The notes below the pieces were generated by a model. The model ran no database searches. It worked only from the letters and a program-made list of their open reading frames with translations, and was not told the DNA's origin. Source: Chloroflexota bacterium (lineage in GTDB: Bacteria; Chloroflexota; Dehalococcoidia; Bin125). Taken from it: a stretch of 64,000 nt of DNA. The translations under genes were made by a program, and so were the position numbers. Below are positions 26,555 to 37,132 of the stretch, in pieces; position 1 is the first letter of the stretch; every line of letters begins with the position of its first letter. Location: positions 96,586-160,585 of the forward strand of contig VXQT01000011.1 in the NCBI GenBank assembly GCA_009838915.1, in the 5' to 3' direction.

Positions 26555-27589
26555 TCAGAGCGGCTCAATGTCCTGGCTCCGGCCCGTGTTCCACGACTCC
26601 CAGACGGCGTCGGTGAAGCGCATGTATCGGACGCCGTCTTCGAAGCTGGTCAGGGTGACGGGGGCGCCGTTGCGGACTGAGTTGATGAAGTCGGCCTCGA
26701 CTTGCCAGCCGTGGGCGGTGCCGGGATCGGGGTGGATCTCCTGCGGGTCTTCGCCGTGCTTACCCCACTCGCCGGTGTCGCCGAAGCGCCAGTGCAGCCG
26801 ACCCTCGGAGCCGTAGATGTCGATCGCCGGCGGTTGCGGCGCGCCCTCGGTCACGGCGCTGACGCGGTAGGTGCAGCGCGCGCCGTTGGCCATGTCGGCG
26901 AAGATGCCCAGGCTGTCGGGAATCTCGATGTGATGGCGCTCCCCGGTCTCCTCGTCGATTCGTGAAGGGACGAAGGTACGCGCGTGCGCAGTCACTCTCG
27001 TTGTGTCGCCGAGCCAGCGCTGGATTGTCTCGTTGAAGATGCCGAGCTGCATCATGTTATGTCCGGAGTAGTCGCTTCGGTGACGCCAGTGCAGCGGTCC
27101 CGAGTCATCCAGACCCGACCCGTTGAGCAGCGTCAGATGGACTTCGAGAATGCTCCCCAGCGAGCCGTCTTCGCAGAGCCGCTTGATGGTCTTGCCCAGG
27201 CGGAAGTCGAACGGCGCCGGCACAAGTTGTGCGACCAGGTCGGGATGCTGCCGGCTGATCGCCAACATCGCTTCGCCCTCGGTCGCGTTGGACGCCATCC
27301 GCGCCTCGCAGAGCACGTGCTTGCCCGCTTCCAGCGCTGCCCGCGTGTACTCCAGGTGCATGTACGGCCAGGTGCCGATGCTGACCGCGTCGACATCGGG
27401 ATCCGCGAGCAGCTCCTCGACCGAGTCCGACACTCTGGGGATGTCCCACTCGGCCGCGACCCGCTCGCCCGACTCGCGGGAGCGGTTGACCACGTTGACG
27501 ATCTTTATGTCGTCGATTTCGCGGAAGCCGGGGATGTGCCGCAGCTTCTGATTGCCGCCTGCGCCGATCAGTCCGATGCCGAATGCCAT
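26555..27589 (-). CDS. Gfo/Idh/MocA family oxidoreductase, EKP motif altered
   Basis: 344-aa NAD(P)-dependent sugar-type dehydrogenase. The Rossmann start is FGIGLIGAGGNQKLRHIPGF, VSIGTWPYMHLEYTRAALEAG follows, and the segment that usually reads C-EKP reads VLCEARMASN. The catalytic Lys of EKP is thus absent. The C-terminal alpha/beta domain has YSGHNMMQLGIFN, where DxGxH motifs normally lie, and RLHWRFGDTGEW. It probably binds a dinucleotide and a polyol or sugar, but the missing Lys leaves activity uncertain. It is convergent with the epoxide hydrolase and divergent from the DinB-like gene. Confidence 0.8.
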   Translation of the reverse strand: MAFGIGLIGAGGNQKLRHIPGFREIDDIKIVNVVNRSRESGERVAAEWDIPRVSDSVEELLADPDVDAVSIGTWPYMHLEYTRAALEAGKHVLCEARMASNATEGEAMLAISRQHPDLVAQLVPAPFDFRLGKTIKRLCEDGSLGSILEVHLTLLNGSGLDDSGPLHWRHRSDYSGHNMMQLGIFNETIQRWLGDTTRVTAHARTFVPSRIDEETGERHHIEIPDSLGIFADMANGARCTYRVSAVTEGAPQPPAIDIYGSEGRLHWRFGDTGEWGKHGEDPQEIHPDPGTAHGWQVEADFINSVRNGAPVTLTSFEDGVRYMRFTDAVWESWNTGRSQDIEPL

Positions 27590-27713
27590 GGCCGCTGCCC
27601 TCCGCTGATTTGCCCGTTGCCCAGGTGTGTGAAGCTTGGCTCAGGGTAGTCCGAGCCTGTCCTATGCTGCGTGGGAACGAAGTCACCGCATCCCCAACCA
27701 AGGAGACCACGAC

Positions 27714-28154
27714 ATGCCGACTGCCAACGAACTGCGAGCCGGACTTGCAGGTGGACGAGCTGCCCTGCGCGCCGCGATCCAGGCGTCCGCCGACAACTGG
27801 GAGACCGCGAAGGGCACGGCCGAGGACGGCGAAGCCGGTTGGTCGCCGCGCCAGACCGCCGAGCACGTGATCCCCTCCGAGATCATGTTTGCCGGCGGCA
27901 TCTGCGCCGCCTGCGGCTACGACGGTCCGGAAAACCCGCTTTCGAGCACCGAGTTCGCGACCGCCGCCGACGCCGTGGCCGCGCTGGACGCCGTGGAAGC
28001 CGCCTGCGACGGCAAGATCAAGCACGTGCAGGACGAGGAACTGGGCAAGTCGGCCGGCGGCGAAGGCCTGGCCGCGATGCCGGTCGCCGCGCTGCTGGTC
28101 GCCGACATCTGGCACCTGACGGATCACGCAGCCCAGATCAGCAACCCCTTCTAG
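27714..28154 (+). CDS. DinB-like four-helix protein
   Basis: 146-aa helical protein resembling the DinB/YfiT superfamily. The pattern WSPRQTAEHVI near residue 45 and the C-terminal DIWHLTDHAAQI provide three His residues in the positions used for metal binding in that fold. AAGGAGACC precedes ATG 27714. Bacterial members include mycothiol- or bacillithiol-dependent transferases and damage-induced proteins, but no partner indicates a thiol here. It leads a plus-strand group with a small membrane protein and a methyltransferase, and is divergent from the Gfo/Idh gene. Confidence 0.7.
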   Translation: MPTANELRAGLAGGRAALRAAIQASADNWETAKGTAEDGEAGWSPRQTAEHVIPSEIMFAGGICAACGYDGPENPLSSTEFATAADAVAALDAVEAACDGKIKHVQDEELGKSAGGEGLAAMPVAALLVADIWHLTDHAAQISNPF

Positions 28155-28172
28155 CTGCGGGAACCGATCGAA

Positions 28173-28370
28173 ATGCTGCGAATCACCACCGTCGCGCTGT
28201 CGCTGATCGTTGCCGTCCTGCTGGGCGGCGCGGCGATGGCGGCCGGCGGCGAAGGCGGGGGCGGACTGCACGCGGGCCAGATCGTCGCCATGGTGATCGG
28301 CATCGCCTTGGCCGCCATCCTGCTCGCGCTCTCCGCCGCCTACATCCTGCCCAAGCCGCCCAAGTTCTAA
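28173..28370 (+). CDS. Small membrane protein with two predicted helices
   Basis: 65-aa protein with an N-terminal hydrophobic segment that could be a signal or first helix (TTVALSLIVAVLLGGAAMA), a short GGEGGGG loop and a second helix (QIVAMVIGIALAAILLALSA) ending in KPPKF. It starts 18 bases after the DinB-like stop and ends six bases before the methyltransferase. The family is unrecognised. Confidence 0.6.
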   Translation: MLRITTVALSLIVAVLLGGAAMAAGGEGGGGLHAGQIVAMVIGIALAAILLALSAAYILPKPPKF

Positions 28371-28376
28371 GCGCCC

Positions 28377-29030
28377 ATGCCCGACGAAGCGCCGAGTGAC
28401 CCGCCCTTCGAGGAGGGTCACTTCCGGCGTGTCGACGAGTCGGACGACGCGGGCTTCTACGTCGAGCCGCGACTGGTCACGCACATCGACGACGACGCTA
28501 TCGGCGCACTCCGCGAACACTACTCCAGGTTCCTTCCGAAGCAGGGGCGCCTGCTCGACCTGATGTCGTCGTGGGTCTCGCACTATCCCGACGGCCTCGA
28601 ATCGGAGCTGGTGGCCGGGCTTGGCATGAACGCCGAGGAGCTGGCCGAGAACCCGCAGCTCACCGAGTGGGTCGTCCACGACCTCAACGCCGACCCGGTC
28701 CTCCCCTACGGCGACGGCGAGTTCGACGTCGTCACGATCGCAGTCTCGGTGCAGTACCTGACGCGCCCGCTGGAGGTCTTCCGCGAGATCGGCCGGGTGC
28801 TCCGCCCAGGCGGAGGCTGCATCGTCTCCTTCTCGAACCGCTGCTTCCCGACCAAGGCGGTCCGCCTCTGGCAAGGCATGGGCGACGAAGGCCACGTCCA
28901 GATGGTCGGCGCCTACTTCCACTACTCAGGCGCCTTCGACCCACCCCAGTGGCACGACATCTCGCCGGCCAAGGGTCGGAGCGACCCCATGTACGTCGTG
29001 CAGTCGCGGACGCCGTCAGTTGCAGAGTGA
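28377..29030 (+). CDS. Class I SAM-dependent methyltransferase-like protein
   Basis: 217-aa protein with the core of a methyltransferase-11-type domain: VVHDLNADPVLPYGDGEFDV, VVTIAVSVQYLTRPLEVFRE and IGRVLRPGGGCIVSFSNRCF. The first SAM-binding motif, normally E/D-x-G-x-G-x-G, is weak (LLDLMSSWVSHYP), so SAM binding may differ. The C-terminal part (GDEGHVQMVGAYFHYSGAFD) resembles a group of small methyltransferases of unknown substrate. It is third in the plus-strand group and convergent with the LLM gene at 29155. Confidence 0.75.
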   Translation: MPDEAPSDPPFEEGHFRRVDESDDAGFYVEPRLVTHIDDDAIGALREHYSRFLPKQGRLLDLMSSWVSHYPDGLESELVAGLGMNAEELAENPQLTEWVVHDLNADPVLPYGDGEFDVVTIAVSVQYLTRPLEVFREIGRVLRPGGGCIVSFSNRCFPTKAVRLWQGMGDEGHVQMVGAYFHYSGAFDPPQWHDISPAKGRSDPMYVVQSRTPSVAE

Positions 29031-29154
29031 TGCCGGGTCCTCGGGCAGCCGGATCCGGGTTGACATTGCTGCACTGCTCCTTACGCCGCTTGATCAATGC
29101 CTTCAAGATGTCTCGGCGCCTGAGCAAGGGTCGGACAGAGCGTGAGCGGAACCC

Positions 29155-30096
29155 CTAGCGAAACTCCGGGATCACCGTCTCCGCGAACATCTGGGCCGGC
29201 TCGATGGTGTCTCGGCCGAAGAACTCGATCATGAACATGTCGCAGCCGAGCTCGACGTGGCGGTTGATGCGCTCTTTGATCATGGCCGGGGTTCCGGTCA
29301 GGGCCATGTCTCCGGCGGGGTTGCCCATGTGACCGCCGAAGATCTTCTGGGCTCGCTCGACCATCGGGCCTACCTTCTCGTCGTCCTCGACGATCGTGAC
29401 CAGGCACTGCTGCGAGACGCGGATCTCGGACGGGTCGCGGCCGAGGCGCTCGGCGTGGCCGTGGAGGACCGAGACCTTGTGCTCGAGGTCGTCCTGCGAG
29501 CCGGCCGAGTTGTTCCAGATGTCGGCGTACTGCGCTGCGATGCGCATGGTCACTTTTTCGCCGCCGCCGCCAACGAGGATCGGCATGTCGCGCGGGGGCT
29601 TGGGCTGGGTGACGAGGTTCTCGGTGTGGAAGTACTCGCCCTCGAAGGAGAACTCGTCCTGGTCGGGGTCGAACATGCCCTTGAAGATCTGCAGGCCCTC
29701 TTCGAGCTGGCGCAGGCGGTCGCGCGTTGAGACGAAGGGCATGCCGAAATCGGAGAACTCGCGGGCCATCCAGCCGGAGCCGAAGCCGGGGATGATGCGT
29801 CCGCCGGCGATGTTGTCGACGGTGGCGATCATCTTGCCGGTATGGGCCGGGTTGCGCATGCCGACGGGCGTGACGAGCGTGCCGATTTCCGGCTTCTCGG
29901 TCACGGCGGCGATGCCGGCGGCCAGGGTCCAGGCCTCGAGCATGGGAATGGCCGGCGACTGCGGGCCGTAGAGGTGGTCGTTGACCCAGAGCGAGTCGAA
30001 GCCCATCTCCTCAAAGGCCGAGGCCGCGCGTTGCGTCTCCTGCCAGGTGCGCTTGATCTGGGGAACCATGACGCCAAAGTGGGGGCTGTTGCTCAT
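29155..30096 (-). CDS. LLM-class flavin-dependent oxidoreductase
   Basis: 313-aa luciferase-like TIM-barrel enzyme, F420 or FMN dependent. Diagnostic blocks are FGVMVPQIKRTW, GFDSLWVNDHLYG, IGTLVTPVGMRNPAHTGKM, TVDNIAGGRIIPGFGSGWM and PPRDMPILVGGGGEKVTMRI. The ATG at 30096 is used; the open frame extends farther upstream only as antisense-like sequence into the isocitrate lyase gene. It is downstream of isocitrate lyase across a strong hairpin, so probably a separate transcript. The group includes oxygenases and F420 reductases; the substrate is unknown. Confidence 0.85.
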   Translation of the reverse strand: MSNSPHFGVMVPQIKRTWQETQRAASAFEEMGFDSLWVNDHLYGPQSPAIPMLEAWTLAAGIAAVTEKPEIGTLVTPVGMRNPAHTGKMIATVDNIAGGRIIPGFGSGWMAREFSDFGMPFVSTRDRLRQLEEGLQIFKGMFDPDQDEFSFEGEYFHTENLVTQPKPPRDMPILVGGGGEKVTMRIAAQYADIWNNSAGSQDDLEHKVSVLHGHAERLGRDPSEIRVSQQCLVTIVEDDEKVGPMVERAQKIFGGHMGNPAGDMALTGTPAMIKERINRHVELGCDMFMIEFFGRDTIEPAQMFAETVIPEFR

Positions 30097-30160
30097 GTTG
30101 GGGGAATCCTCTCGGAGAGTTCGTGATTTGCGAGCAGGGTAGCGCAGGGTCAGAGAGAGG

Positions 30161-30196
30161 CACCACGAAGCCCCGCAGGGGCGGGGCTTCGTGGTG
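30161..30196 (-). terminator. Perfect 16-bp hairpin downstream of aceA
   Basis: CACCACGAAGCCCCGC (30161-30176), AGGG loop, then its exact reverse complement (30181-30196). It begins about 19 bases beyond the isocitrate lyase stop codon. There is no strict T run, so it may act as a Rho-assisted terminator or 3-prime end stabiliser. Confidence 0.7.
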
Positions 30197-30214
30197 ATTG
30201 ACGGAGGTCGGAGC

Positions 30215-31543
30215 CTAGTGGGCGGGAACGGCTTCCTCGCTGAACTGGGCGGCCTCGGTCGACCCGCTGAGCGCGGTGGTCGCGGCGTCGCCGCCGGTGA
30301 CCGTGAGCAGGATCTCGTCGAAGTAGGAGGTGCCTGCTTCGCGCTGGTGCTTGGTCGCGGTGTAGCCGTGAGCCTCGGCCTCGAACTCGCCTTCCTGCAG
30401 CTCGACGTAGGCGGACATACCGCGGTCGCGATAGCCGGAGGCGAGGTTGAAGGTGTGGTAGTTGATCCCGTGCCAGCCGGCCAGCGTGATGAACTGGAAG
30501 CGGTAACCCATGTCGGCCAACTGCTCCTGGAAGTTCGCGATGGTGGCGTCGTCAAGGTGACGCTTCCAGTTGAACGAGGGCGAGCAGTTGTAGGCGAGCA
30601 TCTTGTTCGGGTACTCGGCCTGCAGCGCCTGGGCAAAGTCGCGCGCCTCGCCGATATCGGGCACGGAGGTTTCGCACCAGATCAGGTCTGCGTGCGGCGC
30701 GAAGGCGAGTCCGCGCGCGATGGCGGAGTCGATCCCGCCGGTGACGCCGAAGTAGCCCTCGGCGGTGCGCTCGCCGGTGGTGAACGGCCGGTCACGCTCG
30801 TCGATGTCGGTGGTCATCAGCGTGGCCGACAGCGCATCGGTGCGGGCCATCAGGATCGTTGGGACGTTCATGACGTCGGCGGCGAGCCGGGCGGCCTGCA
30901 GGGTGCGGACATGCTGTGCGGTCGGGACGAGCACCTTGCCGCCCATGTGGCCGCACTTCTTCTCGGCCGCGAGCTGGTCCTCGTAGTGGACGCCGGCGGC
31001 GCCCGCTTCGATCATGTTGCGCATCAGCTCGAAGGCGTGGATCGGCCCGCCGAAGCCGGCCTCGGCGTCGGCGACGATCGGCAGGTAGTAGTCGACGCTG
31101 GGGCGGTCCTCCAGGCGGTCGACCTGGTCGGCGCGCATCAGCGCGTTGTTCAGCCGCTTGACCAGCGAAGGCACACTGTTGACCGGGTAGAGCGACTGGT
31201 CGGGATAGGTGTGGGCGGCGGTGTTGGCGTCGGCCGCGACCTGCCAGCCGGAGACGTAGATCGACTGCAGGCCAGCCTTGGCCATCTGCACCGCCTGCGC
31301 GCCGGTGACGGCGCCGAAGGTGCGGACGAACTCGGTGTCCTGCATCGCATTCCAGAGCCGCTCGGCGCCGTAGCGCGCGATGGTCGACTCGGGCAGCAGC
31401 GAGGGGCGCAGCTTGAGTACGTCGGCGGCGGAATAGTTCCGCTGCACGCCGTCCCAGCGCGGGTTCGTCGCCCACTCGTGCGCGAGTGCGGCGGCGGCGC
31501 TGTCCAGCGGGTTGCCGGTCCCGTTCGTGCCGTTCGTCGTCAT
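30215..31543 (-). CDS. aceA: Isocitrate lyase
   Basis: 442-aa glyoxylate-shunt enzyme cleaving isocitrate to glyoxylate and succinate. The signature with the catalytic Cys, KKCGHMGGK, is near residue 195, and [20 protein letters not shown] and ADAEAGFGG are classic. Length agrees with the approximately 434-aa E. coli enzyme, so this is an isocitrate lyase and not methylisocitrate lyase. It is 122 bases downstream of malate synthase on the same strand; together they allow growth on acetate or fatty-acid-derived acetyl-CoA. Confidence 0.96.
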   Translation of the reverse strand: MTTNGTNGTGNPLDSAAAALAHEWATNPRWDGVQRNYSAADVLKLRPSLLPESTIARYGAERLWNAMQDTEFVRTFGAVTGAQAVQMAKAGLQSIYVSGWQVAADANTAAHTYPDQSLYPVNSVPSLVKRLNNALMRADQVDRLEDRPSVDYYLPIVADAEAGFGGPIHAFELMRNMIEAGAAGVHYEDQLAAEKKCGHMGGKVLVPTAQHVRTLQAARLAADVMNVPTILMARTDALSATLMTTDIDERDRPFTTGERTAEGYFGVTGGIDSAIARGLAFAPHADLIWCETSVPDIGEARDFAQALQAEYPNKMLAYNCSPSFNWKRHLDDATIANFQEQLADMGYRFQFITLAGWHGINYHTFNLASGYRDRGMSAYVELQEGEFEAEAHGYTATKHQREAGTSYFDEILLTVTGGDAATTALSGSTEAAQFSEEAVPAH

Positions 31544-31665
31544 CGGGGTCCTCCGTGGCGGTCCGTGTCCGATCCGTGGCGTCGGATCACGTCTCTTGGC
31601 GGCAGTTTGTTGCCGTTGTGCCCGTTCGTTGTGTGCGCGTGCGCGCGCCGGTTGTGTTGGCCTGC

Positions 31666-33261
31666 CTAGTCGAGATACTCGTAGGCGGGCAGCGTGAGAA
31701 ACTCCGTGAACTCGTCATTCAAGACGAGTTGGTCAAGAATCTCGACGGCGTCGCCGTAGCGCGACTCGCCGCGTCCACCGAGCGCGGCGAGTTCGTCGTC
31801 GCGCAGCGATTCGTAGAGGTCGGAGGTGACGGAGCGGCCGTCGTCAAGCTCTGCGCCGTGGCGGATCCACTGCCAGATCTGGCCGCGCGAGATCTCGGCG
31901 GTGGCTGCGTCCTCCATCAGGTTGTTGATGCCCGCCGCGCCGACGCCGTTGAGCCAACTGTTGATGTACTGCAGGGCGACGGAGATATTGGCTCGCAGCC
32001 CGGCTTCGGAGACGCTGCCGCCTGATTGATCCAGCGAGACGAGCTCACCGGCGCTGACGTCCACGTCCTCGCGCATGCGTTCGCGCTGGTTGCGCGCGCC
32101 GCCCAGGTTCGTCTCGAAGATGTCGCGGGCGACGGAGACCAGGTCGGGATGGGCGACCCAGGTGCCGTCGAAGCCGTCGGTCGACTCGCGTTCCTTGTCG
32201 GCGCGGACGCCGGTCAGCGCGACCTCGTTGATCTCGGGGTCGCGGCGCGAGGGAATGAACGCGGCCATGCCGCCCATGGCGTGTGCGCCGCGCTTGTGGC
32301 AGGTGCGCACCAGTAGTTCGGTGTAGGCGCGCATAAACGGAGTCGTCATCGTGACCTGCACGCGATCGGGCAGGGTGAAGGTCGGCTGCGACTTGAAGCG
32401 CTTGACGGCGGAGAAGATGTAGTCCCAGCGTCCGGCGTTGAGCCCGGCCGAGTGGTCGCGCAGCTCGTAGAGAATCTCTTCCATCTCGAACGCGGCCGGC
32501 AGCGTTTCGATCAGCACCGTCGCGCGGATACTGCCCTGCGGCACGCCGAGGTCGTCCTGCGCCTTGACGAACGCATCGTTCCAGAGCCGCGCTTCGAGGT
32601 GCGACTCCAGCTTGGGCAGGTAGAAGTAGGGACCGGTGCCGCGTGCGATGCGCTCGGCGGCGTTGTGGAACATGTACATACCGAAGTCGAACAGCGATGC
32701 GCAGATCGGCTGGCCGTCGACCAGCACGTGCTTCTCATCCAGGTGCCAGCCGCGCGGCCGGATCAGCAGCGTGGCGATCTGCTCGTTCAGGGTGCGGACG
32801 GAACCGTCGGGGTTCTCGAAGGAGATCTCGCGGCGGACCGCGTCGCGGGCGTTGATCTGGCCGTTGACGATGTTGTCCCAGGTGGGTGAGAGCGCGTCCT
32901 CGAAGTCGGCCATGAACGCGTCGGCGCCCGAGTTAAGGGCGCCGATCATCATCTTGCGGTCGACCGGTCCAGTGATCTCGGCCCAGCGCTGCTGCAGGTC
33001 TTCGGGGGTCGGCGCGACCTGCCAGGAGCTGAAACGGATTTCCTCAGTGTCGGAAAGGAAATCGGGCAGCGCGCCGTTGTCGAACTCGACCTGGCGCTCC
33101 ATGCGCCGCTGAAGCAACTCCTGCCGTCGCGCGTTGAACTGTCGGTGCAACCCGGCGACGAAGGCCAGCGCATCTTCGCTCAGGATGGTCTCAAAGCCGT
33201 CACTGATCGCGCCGACGATTTCCACGCCGGCTGGTGTGCTGAGTTCGGTCGTCTGGGTCAT
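31666..33261 (-). CDS. aceB: Malate synthase A
   Basis: 531-aa enzyme condensing glyoxylate with acetyl-CoA to malate. The malate synthase A signature is present as [17 protein letters not shown] around residues 265-282; [14 protein letters not shown] and [17 protein letters not shown] are also typical. Length matches the A isoform (about 530) and not the 720-aa G isoform. It is the first gene of the minus-strand aceB-aceA pair. The upstream region has a candidate promoter with two dyads (see 33262-33498), suggesting carbon-source regulation. Confidence 0.96.
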   Translation of the reverse strand: MTQTTELSTPAGVEIVGAISDGFETILSEDALAFVAGLHRQFNARRQELLQRRMERQVEFDNGALPDFLSDTEEIRFSSWQVAPTPEDLQQRWAEITGPVDRKMMIGALNSGADAFMADFEDALSPTWDNIVNGQINARDAVRREISFENPDGSVRTLNEQIATLLIRPRGWHLDEKHVLVDGQPICASLFDFGMYMFHNAAERIARGTGPYFYLPKLESHLEARLWNDAFVKAQDDLGVPQGSIRATVLIETLPAAFEMEEILYELRDHSAGLNAGRWDYIFSAVKRFKSQPTFTLPDRVQVTMTTPFMRAYTELLVRTCHKRGAHAMGGMAAFIPSRRDPEINEVALTGVRADKERESTDGFDGTWVAHPDLVSVARDIFETNLGGARNQRERMREDVDVSAGELVSLDQSGGSVSEAGLRANISVALQYINSWLNGVGAAGINNLMEDAATAEISRGQIWQWIRHGAELDDGRSVTSDLYESLRDDELAALGGRGESRYGDAVEILDQLVLNDEFTEFLTLPAYEYLD

Positions 33262-33498
33262 CGGTGCTGCTCGGTTCTTCGGCCAGTGCTCGGGGTCGCT
33301 GCTCGGGCGCGCCTCACTTGTGAACGTTGGATTAAGGTAGGCAACCTACGGCAATCGTCAATAGCAACGGGCAATTGCCATAGAAACTTTTTGTAGCGTA
33401 AGAAATCAGGTCGATATCCGGCGTGTCTCTATAGATAACCGAGACCGTGCCAATCAGCCTAGAATAGGCATCCGTTAGCACAGGCAGGAGCTTGAGCC
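33262..33498. promoter_or_regulatory. Divergent intergenic region between aceB and the VOC gene
   Basis: AT-richer 237-base gap. For aceB (minus strand): TTGACG (33361-33356), 16 bases, TACCTT (33339-33334). The dyad GTAGG-CAA-CCTAC (33337-33349) overlaps the spacer and the -10, and the perfect palindrome GGCAATTGCC (33370-33379) lies just upstream of the -35; these are candidate operators. For the plus-strand VOC gene: TAGAAT (33460-33465) is a candidate -10, the palindrome TCTATAGA is at 33428-33435, and AGGAG precedes the ATG. These are visual matches only. Confidence 0.45.
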
Positions 33499-34095
33499 AT
33501 GTCCACCAGCCCAGACCAGGCGAAGACATCCGTCGGACCGTACAGGGTTTCCGGCATCAACCACCTGGCGTTGGTTTGCCGCGACATGCAGCAAACCGTC
33601 GACTTCTACGAAGGCGTGCTCGGTTTCCCGCTGGTCAAGACGATCGAGCTGCCCGGTGACATGGGCCAACACTTCTTCTTCGACATCGGCAACGGCGACT
33701 GTCTGGCGTTCTTCAACTTTCCGACCGCGCCCGACGCCGTACCCGGCGTCTCCTCGCCTGATCCGGACACGTTCTTCGATCCGGCCGCCGAACTGGTCAC
33801 GGCGATTGGGTCGATGAATCACGTCGCCTTCAACGTCGCGCCTGAAGAGATTGAGGCCGCGCGGGATCGATTGGTCGATGCCGGCATCCGCTGTACGCCA
33901 ATCATCAATCACGACGACTCGGACCGGGGAATCGCGCGGGAGAACCATTCCGGCGTCTTTGTGCGCTCGGTCTACTTCACCGATCCCGACGGGATCATGC
34001 TGGAGTTCGCCGCCTGGACCCGGGCGATGCGGCCCGAGGACGTACGCCACGCTCCGGCGAGAGCGGCGGAGTCCGTTGCCGTGCTCGCCGACTGA
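33499..34095 (+). CDS. VOC/glyoxalase-bleomycin resistance family protein
   Basis: 198-aa vicinal-oxygen-chelate protein. Two beta-alpha-beta modules are seen: INHLALVCRDMQQTVDFYEG and MNHVAFNVAPEEIEAARDRL. Candidate metal ligands are His in INHLAL, His in MNHVAF and Glu in GIMLEFAAW; a fourth ligand is unclear. N- and C-terminal tails are polar. Family enzymes include dioxygenases, glyoxalases and epimerases, and the acidic-aromatic FYEGVLGFPLV segment resembles extradiol-type members. Single gene; divergent from aceB. Confidence 0.8.
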   Translation: MSTSPDQAKTSVGPYRVSGINHLALVCRDMQQTVDFYEGVLGFPLVKTIELPGDMGQHFFFDIGNGDCLAFFNFPTAPDAVPGVSSPDPDTFFDPAAELVTAIGSMNHVAFNVAPEEIEAARDRLVDAGIRCTPIINHDDSDRGIARENHSGVFVRSVYFTDPDGIMLEFAAWTRAMRPEDVRHAPARAAESVAVLAD

Positions 34096-34357
34096 GCGCG
34101 AAACGTCCGGACCGTCTGCGGCACCGCGGAACCGGCCGCATCTCTTCTGAAACGTGGTTGACGGTCTCCGCCACGCGGAGCGCGGCACGTATCCCAGGTC
34201 GCACAAACCAAGTACAGCGCATCGCAGTTCTTCGTCGCTGGGACTTGCACTCCGGGAACAAAGCCGCGTCGGTTTTCGTACTGTTGATGAGCGCGTTGAC
34301 TCGCTGGTGCACGGAGCATCGAGCGAAGTCGGCAGCACTTGAAGAAAGGGGGATCGG

Positions 34358-35983
<1,626 letters not shown>

Positions 35984-36040
35984 GCCGCCCGTTCCCGTCT
36001 CCCCTCTCTCCTCGGGGAGATGCGTGGTCGGCCCGTTCCT

Positions 36041-36086
36041 CTCTCCCCCCGCTCCGCGGGGGGAGATGCCGAAGGCAGAGGGGGGC
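36041..36086 (-). repeat. Dispersed palindromic element, copy 4
   Basis: Reverse-oriented copy: CTCCCCCC-GCTCCGC-GGGGGGAG, GATGCCGAAGG, then CAGAGGGGGGC. It lies between the sigma factor gene and tRNA-Gly; a shorter hairpin, CTCCCC/GGGGAG, precedes it near 36000-36019. Confidence 0.85.
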
Positions 36087-36107
36087 AGGCTAAGCTGAGC
36101 CGAGCGA

Positions 36108-36182
36108 GCGGGGGTAGCTCAGGGGTAGAGCTCCTGCCTTCCAAGCAGGTGGCCGCGGGTTCGAATCCCGTCCCCCGCTCCA
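36108..36182 (+). tRNA. tRNA-Gly (UCC anticodon)
   Basis: Complete cloverleaf: acceptor GCGGGGG pairs with CCCCCGC, D-arm AGCTCAGGGGTAGAGCT, anticodon stem CCTGC/GCAGG with loop CTTCCAA (anticodon TCC), T-arm GCGGGTTCGAATCCCGT, and encoded CCA. It lies directly after the palindromic repeat. Confidence 0.97.
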
Positions 36183-36185
36183 GCC

Positions 36186-36638
36186 TTACTCCAGCGGGAG
36201 GTAGATCTCGGTGAGCCACTTCGAGGGGTCGGGCTCGGCCTCGGGATCGGTGATGTAGCGCTCGATTGGTCCGCCGGCCGGCGTGCGGCCGATCTCCTGC
36301 AGGTGTCCCATCACCAACTCGTGCGTCTGGTGGAGCTGATCGTACGGGCCATAGTGTTCGGCCTTGATCGCCTCACAGGCAGGCAGCTCCAACAGTTGCA
36401 GCGGCTCGGCCGGCTCGACGTCGTCTCCGATCTCGATCCCAGCCGAGAGAGACATCTGATTGGCGTCCATCGTGTGATAGACCGCCGTCACGTGCCCCAT
36501 CTCGCTCACGCCCTGCTCGGTCAGGGCGGCGAACACAGCCGGGAAGAGACGCTCGAAAGTGGACGGCAGTTCATCTGTCGATGCCTCGGCGTGCATGACC
36601 GCCGCCCGGCGATTGGATAGCTGCACGACTTCCGGCAT
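36186..36638 (-). CDS. GyrI-like effector-binding domain protein
   Basis: 150-aa protein of the GyrI/AraC effector-binding (SOUL-like) fold. LLELPACEAIKAEHYGPYDQ and the C-terminal WLTEIYLPLE with the conserved Glu are the family landmarks of multidrug-binding domains. Start at 36638 (MPEVVQLSNRRAAV) mirrors the paralogue at 36674 (MPLIRRMPKRRAAV); an upstream in-frame start would overlap that gene. Such stand-alone domains bind hydrophobic cations or DNA gyrase. Two copies in tandem here, both co-directional with the cyclo-ligase. Confidence 0.75.
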   Translation of the reverse strand: MPEVVQLSNRRAAVMHAEASTDELPSTFERLFPAVFAALTEQGVSEMGHVTAVYHTMDANQMSLSAGIEIGDDVEPAEPLQLLELPACEAIKAEHYGPYDQLHQTHELVMGHLQEIGRTPAGGPIERYITDPEAEPDPSKWLTEIYLPLE

Positions 36639-36673
36639 CCTGCTGCTCCGATCCGACTCGTCTGAGCCGCATA

Positions 36674-37132
36674 CTAGATCAGCGGCAGCCAGATTTCGGT
36701 GTGCCACTTCGACTGGTCAGGCTCGGCGTCGGGCATGGTCAGGTAGCGTTCAACTACGATTCCCCGCGGCTTGCGATTGACGTGGGACAACTCGGCCTCC
36801 ATGCCTGCCTGGGTCTGGCGAAAGTCGTCGAACAGGTACGGCCCATAGTGATCGGCCATGACCGCGTCGCAGCCGCCAAGTTCGAGAAGTGCGAGCGGCT
36901 CGCGCGGTTCGAAGTCGTCCGCAACCTCCATGCCTGCGGAGAGCACCAACTCTTCCTCGGCAATTGCGTGATAGACCGCGATCACCTGGCCCAACTCGGG
37001 CGGACCCTGTTCGCGCAGCGCCTGCCAGATTGCTGGATACATCTCCGCGAACGCAGCAACAAGCTCGTCTCGAGTGGTCACCGCGTGGAAGACGGCCGCC
37101 CGACGCTTCGGCATCCGGCGAATCAGCGGCAC
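36674..37132 (-). CDS. GyrI-like effector-binding domain protein, tandem paralogue
   Basis: 152-aa paralogue of the protein at 36186, with the same blocks: LLELGGCDAVMADHYGPYLF and KWHTEIWLPLI. The effector-site Glu in TEIWLP is retained. It overlaps the end of the cyclo-ligase gene by ten bases, so translation is probably coupled to it. No DNA-binding domain is attached, so it should act as a ligand-binding or sequestering protein. Confidence 0.75.
   Translation of the reverse strand: MPLIRRMPKRRAAVFHAVTTRDELVAAFAEMYPAIWQALREQGPPELGQVIAVYHAIAEEELVLSAGMEVADDFEPREPLALLELGGCDAVMADHYGPYLFDDFRQTQAGMEAELSHVNRKPRGIVVERYLTMPDAEPDQSKWHTEIWLPLI

Noticed and set aside
27105..28922. 605-codon minus-strand open frame across the Gfo/Idh and DinB-like genes
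   Set aside because: It overlaps real genes on both strands and encodes compositionally biased sequence with no family features.
29058..29085. TTGACA with a TACGCC 16 bases later between convergent genes
   Set aside because: Perfect -35 but poor -10, and it points to no start codon.
30191..31669. 492-codon plus-strand frame opposite isocitrate lyase
   Set aside because: Antisense to a well-supported enzyme; the translation has no conserved motif.
34154..34342. 62-codon plus-strand frame upstream of the sigma factor
   Set aside because: No ribosome-binding site and no similarity; the 262-base gap (34096-34357) otherwise shows no clear gene.
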